Assembly: GCA_030039695.1 (NCBI GenBank)
Contig: JASHVB010000430.1
Span: 1 to 10,827, forward strand
Direction of reading: 5' to 3'
From: Acetobacteraceae bacterium
Lineage (GTDB): Bacteria > Pseudomonadota > Alphaproteobacteria > Acetobacterales > Acetobacteraceae
Length of the DNA: 10,827 nucleotides
Below are positions 6,986 through 10,827 of the stretch, in pieces; the stretch's first letter is position 1, and the number at the start of each line of letters is the position of its first letter. A program made the translations under genes and the position numbers. Below the pieces are notes generated by a model. It made no database searches. It saw nothing but the letters and a program-made list of their open reading frames with translations, and had not been told where the DNA came from.

Positions 6986-6993
6986 AGCTCGCG

Positions 6994-7359
6994 ATGAACA
7001 ATGTTCTGTCCCGGCTATTCCGAGGATCCCGCTTGCCGCAACCCGGATGGATCGAATCCCAGGAGTTGCAGCGTCGCGTGATCGCCGGCGATCGCCTGGT
7101 GCTGGTCGACGTCAGGCAACCGGAGGAGTTCATGTCGCCGCCCGGCCATCTTCCGGGCGCACGCAATGTGCCGCTCGCGGAAGTGCCGAGCCACATCCAG
7201 GAACTTGCCGCACTTCGGCGACCGATCGTCGTTGTGTGCAAGACCGATCGGCGTTCCGCACGTGCCGCGGCCGCGCTGATTGCGGCCGGCTTGCAAGATG
7301 TCACCATTCTCCGTGGTGGCACGGACGGTTGGCATCAGCACGGATTCGGCTTGGAATGA
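6994..7359 (+). CDS. Single-domain rhodanese-like sulfurtransferase
   Basis: This is a 121-residue protein with one rhodanese domain. VLVDVRQPEEF (36-46) and GHLPGARNVPL (51-61) are the usual structural motifs. The active-site loop VVCKTDRRS carries the catalytic Cys82 with Lys83 and two Arg residues, and the domain closes with LRGGTDGWHQHGF. Rhodaneses move sulfane sulfur as a cysteine persulfide, and some bind selenium as a perselenide. The gene lies 142 bp upstream of the oxidoreductase-SelD fusion on the same strand, which makes a role in delivering reduced selenium (or sulfur) to SelD an attractive inference. ATG 6994 is chosen over GTG 6970 because of the AGGAG. No signal peptide is present, so the protein is cytoplasmic. 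Confidence 0.88.
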   Translation: MNNVLSRLFRGSRLPQPGWIESQELQRRVIAGDRLVLVDVRQPEEFMSPPGHLPGARNVPLAEVPSHIQELAALRRPIVVVCKTDRRSARAAAALIAAGLQDVTILRGGTDGWHQHGFGLE

Positions 7360-7501
7360 CCGGCAAAGGTGCCGACGAAACGCAGATCTTGCCCGCGAAT
7401 AGTGATATCGCGTCAATCTAGCTCGGTCACCGCTTTCCGGGTGGATCGAGCGCGACGAACCGACCGGACCCGCAACGCATCAGCGCTGACAAACCGAGAT
7501 C

Positions 7502-9769
7502 ATGCAGACTAACTCGCAACCCGTCGTCAAGGATCTTGTGCTCGTTGGCGGCGGGCACAGTCATGTCGCCGTGCTGAAGCGCTTCGGCATGCTCCCGATA
7601 CCCGGCGTCCGCCTGACGGTGATCTGCCGTGAGGTGCACACCCCGTATTCCGGCATGCTACCGGGCCTGGTTGCCGGCCACTACACGTTCGACGAAGCGC
7701 ATATCGATCTCGCTCCGCTCTGTCGGTTCTCCGGTGCGCGCTTTTATCATGATGAGGCGGTCCACCTGGATCTGGCCGGTCAGGCGGTTCATTGCCGTGG
7801 CCGGCCGCCAGTCAAATACGACATCGTCTCGATCAATATCGGTTCGACACCGCGCACCTCGGACGTTCCGGGTGCTGGCGGCAATGTCGTACCGGTGAAG
7901 CCGATCAACCAGTTCATGGCGCACTGGGAGGCGCTGGTCGAGCGCGTGCTCCGCCGAAACAACGGCGTGCGGATCGGCGTCGTCGGCGCCGGCGCCGGCG
8001 GCGTCGAGATGCTGCTCGCCGTGCAGTATCGTCTGCGCGAGGAGCTGCGCGCACGCGGCCGACGCGATGATCACATGTCGTATTCGTTGTTCTGCGACAC
8101 GACCGGGATTCTCTCCGGTCACAACCCGCGTGCCCGCGGCATGTTCGAACGGGTGCTGCGTGAACGCGGCGTGCAGGTATTCGCGGGCGATCCGGTTGCC
8201 GAAGTGTGGCCAGGCCGCCTGCTGACGGCGCGCGGCACAGAACATGCACTTGACGAAATCCTCTGGGTGACGGCCGCGGGTTCCGCACCTTGGCTGGCCG
8301 CGTGCGGACTGCAGGTGGATGCGCAGGGCTTCATTGCTGTTAGTGACACGCTGCAATCGGTGTCGCATCCCTCAGTGTTCGCAGCCGGCGACATCGCGTC
8401 GGTGCAGCAGCACCCGCGGCCCAAATCCGGCGTGTTTGCAGTGCGCCAAGGTCGGCCGCTGGCGGACAATCTGCGTCGTGCATTGAGCGGCAAGACGCTG
8501 CGCCCGTTTCGGCCGCAGCGCCGCTTCCTCAGCCTGATCACCACGGGTGACAAATATGCTGTGGCGTCACGCGGCAACTGGGCTCTGGAAGGAAGCTGGG
8601 TATGGCGGTGGAAAGACCAGATCGACCGCCGCTTCATGCGCAAGTACGGCGAGCTGCCGGAGATGGCGCTGGCGCAACAGCCGGTTGTCGCCAGCGGTGT
8701 TGCTGATAGTGCAGCGATCAAGGAAATCTCCGCCATTGCCATGCGTTGCGGCGGCTGTGGTGCCAAGGTCGGCAGCACCGTGCTCGATCGCGCGCTGAGC
8801 CAGCTTCACCCTTACAGCCGGCCCGACATTCTCATCGGCCTCGATGCGCCGGACGATGCTGCAGTCGCTGCGGTGCCGGCGGGCAAAGTCACGGTCCACA
8901 CCGTCGACTATTTCCGCTCGTTTATCGACGACCCCTATCTATTCGGCCAGATCGCCGCCAATCACAGCCTCGGCGACATTTTTGCCATGGGCGGTGAGCC
9001 GCAATCCGCGCTCGCGATCGTCACCGTGCCGTTCGGCCTGGAAGCGAAAGTGGAGGACCAACTGTCGCAGCTCATGGCCGGTGCGATGAAGGTGCTGAAC
9101 GAGGCAGAGACCGCACTGGTCGGCGGCCACACCAGCGAAGGCGCGGAGCTCGCCATGGGGTTCGCGGTGAACGGCCTGGCCGATCGAGAACGCCTGCTGC
9201 GCAAGGGCGGCATGCGCCCCGGGGATCGGCTGATCCTGACCAAGCCGCTCGGCACCGGCACCCTGTTCGCCGCGGATATGCGGCGGAAGGCGAAGGGGCG
9301 CTGGATCGACGCAGCACTCGAATCGATGGTGCAGTCCAATCGCGCAGCGGCATTGTGTGTGCACCAGCGCGGCGCCACCGCGTGCACGGACGTGACCGGT
9401 TTCGGTTTGCTTGGGCATCTGGTGGAGATGACCAAGCCGTCCGAAGTGGATGTCGAATTGATGCTGTCCGCGATACCGCTGCTGGACGGTGCGGTGGATA
9501 CGGTGCGCCTTGGCATATTCAGTTCGCTGCAGCCACAGAATGTGCGGTTGCGGCGCGCGCTACGCAACGTCAATGCGTTTGCGCAGGACGATCTTTTTCC
9601 GCTGATCTTCGATCCGCAGACCGCGGGTGGCCTGCTGGCCAGCATTCCTGGCGATCAGGCCGATGCCTGTTTGGCTGAGCTACGACAACTCGGTTACCAG
9701 CGAGCGGCGATCATTGGCACGGTCAGGCCGCTGCGCGATCAACTGGAGCCGATCGTGCTGCACCGCTGA
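7502..9769 (+). CDS. selD: Fusion of NDH2-like FAD/NAD(P) oxidoreductase with selenophosphate synthetase (SelD; SenC role)
   Basis: This is a 755-residue two-part protein. Residues 1-about 370 form a pyridine nucleotide-disulfide oxidoreductase: FAD site LVGGGHSH (14-21), TPYSGMLPG, NAD(P) site GVVGAGAGGVE (159-169) and the closing FAD motif VFAAGDIAS (292-300). This is the TIGR03169 type known to precede SelD. Residues 414-755 are a full SelD, which makes selenophosphate from selenide and ATP. The nucleophile Cys419 and Lys422 sit in CGGCGAKV, with Ala in place of the second Cys of the E. coli GCGCK motif. Asp469 is in TVDYF; ANHSLGDIFAMGG, VGGHTSEGAE, DVTGFGLLGH and PQTAGG follow. The nucleophile is Cys, not selenocysteine. 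Its 3' end overlaps senB by 47 bp tail-to-tail, so selenosugar synthesis is its likely use. The redox domain's substrate is unknown. The Shine-Dalgarno sequence is weak. Confidence 0.93.
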   Translation: MQTNSQPVVKDLVLVGGGHSHVAVLKRFGMLPIPGVRLTVICREVHTPYSGMLPGLVAGHYTFDEAHIDLAPLCRFSGARFYHDEAVHLDLAGQAVHCRGRPPVKYDIVSINIGSTPRTSDVPGAGGNVVPVKPINQFMAHWEALVERVLRRNNGVRIGVVGAGAGGVEMLLAVQYRLREELRARGRRDDHMSYSLFCDTTGILSGHNPRARGMFERVLRERGVQVFAGDPVAEVWPGRLLTARGTEHALDEILWVTAAGSAPWLAACGLQVDAQGFIAVSDTLQSVSHPSVFAAGDIASVQQHPRPKSGVFAVRQGRPLADNLRRALSGKTLRPFRPQRRFLSLITTGDKYAVASRGNWALEGSWVWRWKDQIDRRFMRKYGELPEMALAQQPVVASGVADSAAIKEISAIAMRCGGCGAKVGSTVLDRALSQLHPYSRPDILIGLDAPDDAAVAAVPAGKVTVHTVDYFRSFIDDPYLFGQIAANHSLGDIFAMGGEPQSALAIVTVPFGLEAKVEDQLSQLMAGAMKVLNEAETALVGGHTSEGAELAMGFAVNGLADRERLLRKGGMRPGDRLILTKPLGTGTLFAADMRRKAKGRWIDAALESMVQSNRAAALCVHQRGATACTDVTGFGLLGHLVEMTKPSEVDVELMLSAIPLLDGAVDTVRLGIFSSLQPQNVRLRRALRNVNAFAQDDLFPLIFDPQTAGGLLASIPGDQADACLAELRQLGYQRAAIIGTVRPLRDQLEPIVLHR

Positions 9770-10714
9770 GTTCGTGCAGCAATGCTTGCCATGCGTCACG
9801 CTCATGCTCGGGCGAGAACAGTGCAGCACGTGCGGCGCGGTGCCGGCGGAGGGAATCCAAAAAAGTCTCGTCGGTTTCGGCGCGGGACAGCAGTGCCGTC
9901 AGCGCCGCTGTGTCGCCAACCGGGAAATAGCCGGGATACTCGCACCCAAGCAGTCCGACGGATCCGGGAATTGCCGACGCAAGAATCGGCACCGCGGCCA
10001 CCAGCGCCTCGGAAACGACATTAGCGCCGCCCTCCATAATCGAGCTCAGCACCATCAACGGCGCGCGCGCCAACGCGCGCCGCACCATCCAGCCTGGCAC
10101 TTTGCCCGGCCATTGACAGCGGGCATCGGCCGCTGTTTCCGCCTTTGCTGCCTCAGCCCAGTGCGTGTCATACGCCATTCCGAAATGCACGACGCGAATG
10201 CGCAGTTCGCGGGTAAATCCCGCGCGGCCTTGGCGGCGCGCAGCGGGTCCTTCTCTTCGCGCAGGTGGCCGATCACCAGCACTTCGAACGAATCGCGCAG
10301 TGGTGGCAGACGGCGCGGCGAGGGCGGGACCGACTGGTAGATGATGCGCAGCGTGCCGCGCATCGCTTCGGGAATCGCTTCGGCGACGAAGTCGTGCAAT
10401 CCTACCAACCGGTCGGCCGTCTCCATCGAGCCGTGCGTGATCTCGGGCTCGGTTTGCTGGAAACGATAGATGTCCGTCCCAACCATCACGACGATCAGCG
10501 GGCGGTCCGGGTAACGCGCACGGAACCGGCGAATGCGAGCGGCACTGCGCCAGGCGTGCAGCGCGATCATCAGGTCATCCGGTCCGCCGGCGTAATCAGT
10601 GGCGACCTGCGCGCGATGTCCGAGGCCGCCCAGAATGCGCGCCCAGCGTACCGCGGTGATTCGGTTGCCGGTGCGCGTCTGCTTGCGCGCCGGGGTAATG
10701 AGGCTAATCTTCAT
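9723..10714 (-). pseudogene. senB: Selenosugar synthase SenB (TIGR04348-type glycosyltransferase), with one frame break
   Basis: SenB joins selenophosphate to the sugar of a UDP-sugar (UDP-GlcNAc in the known pathway) to give the selenosugar used for selenoneine. The first frame, from ATG 10714, reads MKISLITPARKQTRTGNRIT, then DDLMIALHAWRSA, VMVGTDIY (77-84), IIYQSVPP (124-131) and VIGHLREEKDPLRAA (147-161), ending about residue 169. The second frame, from about 10205 down to the stop at 9723, reads LRIRVVHFGMAYDTHW, then EGGANVVSEAL, GSVGLLG and YPGYFPVGDTAAL. These are consecutive halves of one family protein of about 330 residues; one missing base near 10208 explains the break and would restore a DLPA-E-LRIRVV join. 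I see no typical slippery heptamer. It is either a recent inactivating mutation or an assembly error. The intact product would be cytoplasmic. Confidence 0.85.
10208..10224. repeat. Perfect palindrome at the senB frame break
   Basis: CGCGGG (10208-10213) and CCCGCG (10219-10224) flank a 5-base TAAAT loop. The missing base in senB maps to the left edge of this stem. A GC-rich hairpin is a plausible place for a replication slip or a base-calling error, so the coincidence bears on whether the break is real. Confidence 0.5.
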
Positions 10715-10758
10715 GCCGCCGCCGGGCGCGATGCCGCATGACTTCCAGGGAAACGCGC
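10715..10758. promoter_or_regulatory. 44-bp divergent region between senB and senA
   Basis: Only 44 bp separate the senB ATG (10714, leftward) from the preferred senA ATG (10759, rightward), which is too little for two complete separate promoters plus leaders. At least one promoter must overlap the opposite coding region, or the control elements must be shared. AGGGAA (10747-10752) is 6 bp before ATG 10759 and is the likely senA ribosome-binding site. Confidence 0.5.
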
Positions 10759-10827
10759 ATGACCCAGCCGTTGTCCGCCGCTGTACTCGCGGGATATCTG
10801 GCGGACGCGAGGACCCGCACGCTCGAC
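10759..10827 (+). CDS. senA: Probable selenoneine synthase SenA, N-terminal fragment (runs off the window)
   Basis: Only 23 codons are visible (MTQPLSAAVLAGYLADARTR and three more residues). The pattern of a short tail followed by LAGYLADARTRTLD matches the start of the DinB-like helical domain that opens SenA/EgtB-type sulfoxide or selenoxide synthases, where an ARxRTL run precedes the ALVADL-type helix. SenA couples hercynine to the selenosugar made by SenB and yields selenoneine. The evidence is this short match plus the divergent position next to senB; the iron-binding residues and the FGE-like catalytic domain lie outside the window. ATG 10738 is in frame and would add seven residues (MTSRETR), but the AGGGAA before ATG 10759 favours the shorter form. 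An EgtB homologue of ergothioneine synthesis is the main alternative. Confidence 0.6.
   Translation, partial: MTQPLSAAVLAGYLADARTRTLD

Noticed and set aside
6600..6990. A selC (tRNA-Sec) or other tRNA gene upstream of selD
   Set aside because: No acceptor-stem/T-loop combination and no suitable anticodon arm with TCA could be found on either strand by eye.
6609..7322. 237-codon minus-strand open frame covering the hairpin region and the rhodanese gene
   Set aside because: Antisense to the clear rhodanese domain with erratic composition and no recognisable domain.
8741..8770. Selenocysteine at the SelD active site
   Set aside because: The nucleophile position is a normal Cys codon (TGT) and no in-frame TGA is present.
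10055..10714. Two separate glycosyltransferase genes, one at 10055-10714 and one at 9723-10190
   Set aside because: The halves carry non-overlapping, consecutive parts of one SenB-type protein, and a one-base correction joins them. The last about 50 residues of the first frame are low-complexity nonsense.

Overview
The window is GC-rich and densely coded, with a lipid A/Kdo gene order (DUF374 acyltransferase, waaA, lpxK, separated by a 4-bp overlap and a 1-bp gap) typical of Alphaproteobacteria. This could be a Rhodospirillales/Acetobacterales-type organism, but the genus cannot be fixed from the sequence alone. Two genes show apparent single-base frame breaks, so either gene decay or indel errors in a draft or metagenomic assembly must be kept in mind.

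Left part (1-4201, all minus strand): an M19 dipeptidase, a YeaE-like aldo/keto reductase, a DUF374 acyltransferase, waaA (Kdo transferase) and the first 38 codons of lpxK. The last three form a tight envelope-lipopolysaccharide operon. Middle (4202-6600): a plus-strand gene for a secreted-looking protein of unknown family whose frame is disturbed at both ends. It is followed directly by a 75-bp double palindrome, then by a minus-strand, translationally coupled pair: a cytoplasmic BNR/Asp-box beta-propeller protein and a MoaD/ThiS-like ubiquitin-fold protein ending in Gly-Gly. About 530 bp without a convincing gene (6461-6993) then holds several strong hairpins.

Right part (6994-10827): the most interesting section, a selenium locus. 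A single-domain rhodanese is followed by a 755-residue fusion of an NDH2-like FAD/NAD(P) oxidoreductase to selenophosphate synthetase (SelD). Tail-to-tail with it, overlapping by 47 bp, lies a glycosyltransferase of the TIGR04348/SenB type (selenosugar synthase), broken by one apparent missing base near 10208. Diverging from senB after only 44 bp, the window ends inside a gene whose first 23 residues look like the N-terminus of SenA (selenoneine synthase). Together, SelD (the SenC role), SenB and SenA would make selenophosphate, then the selenosugar, then selenoneine from hercynine. The rhodanese and the FAD domain are plausible accessory selenium-handling parts. No tRNA gene, CRISPR array or insertion sequence was recognised.
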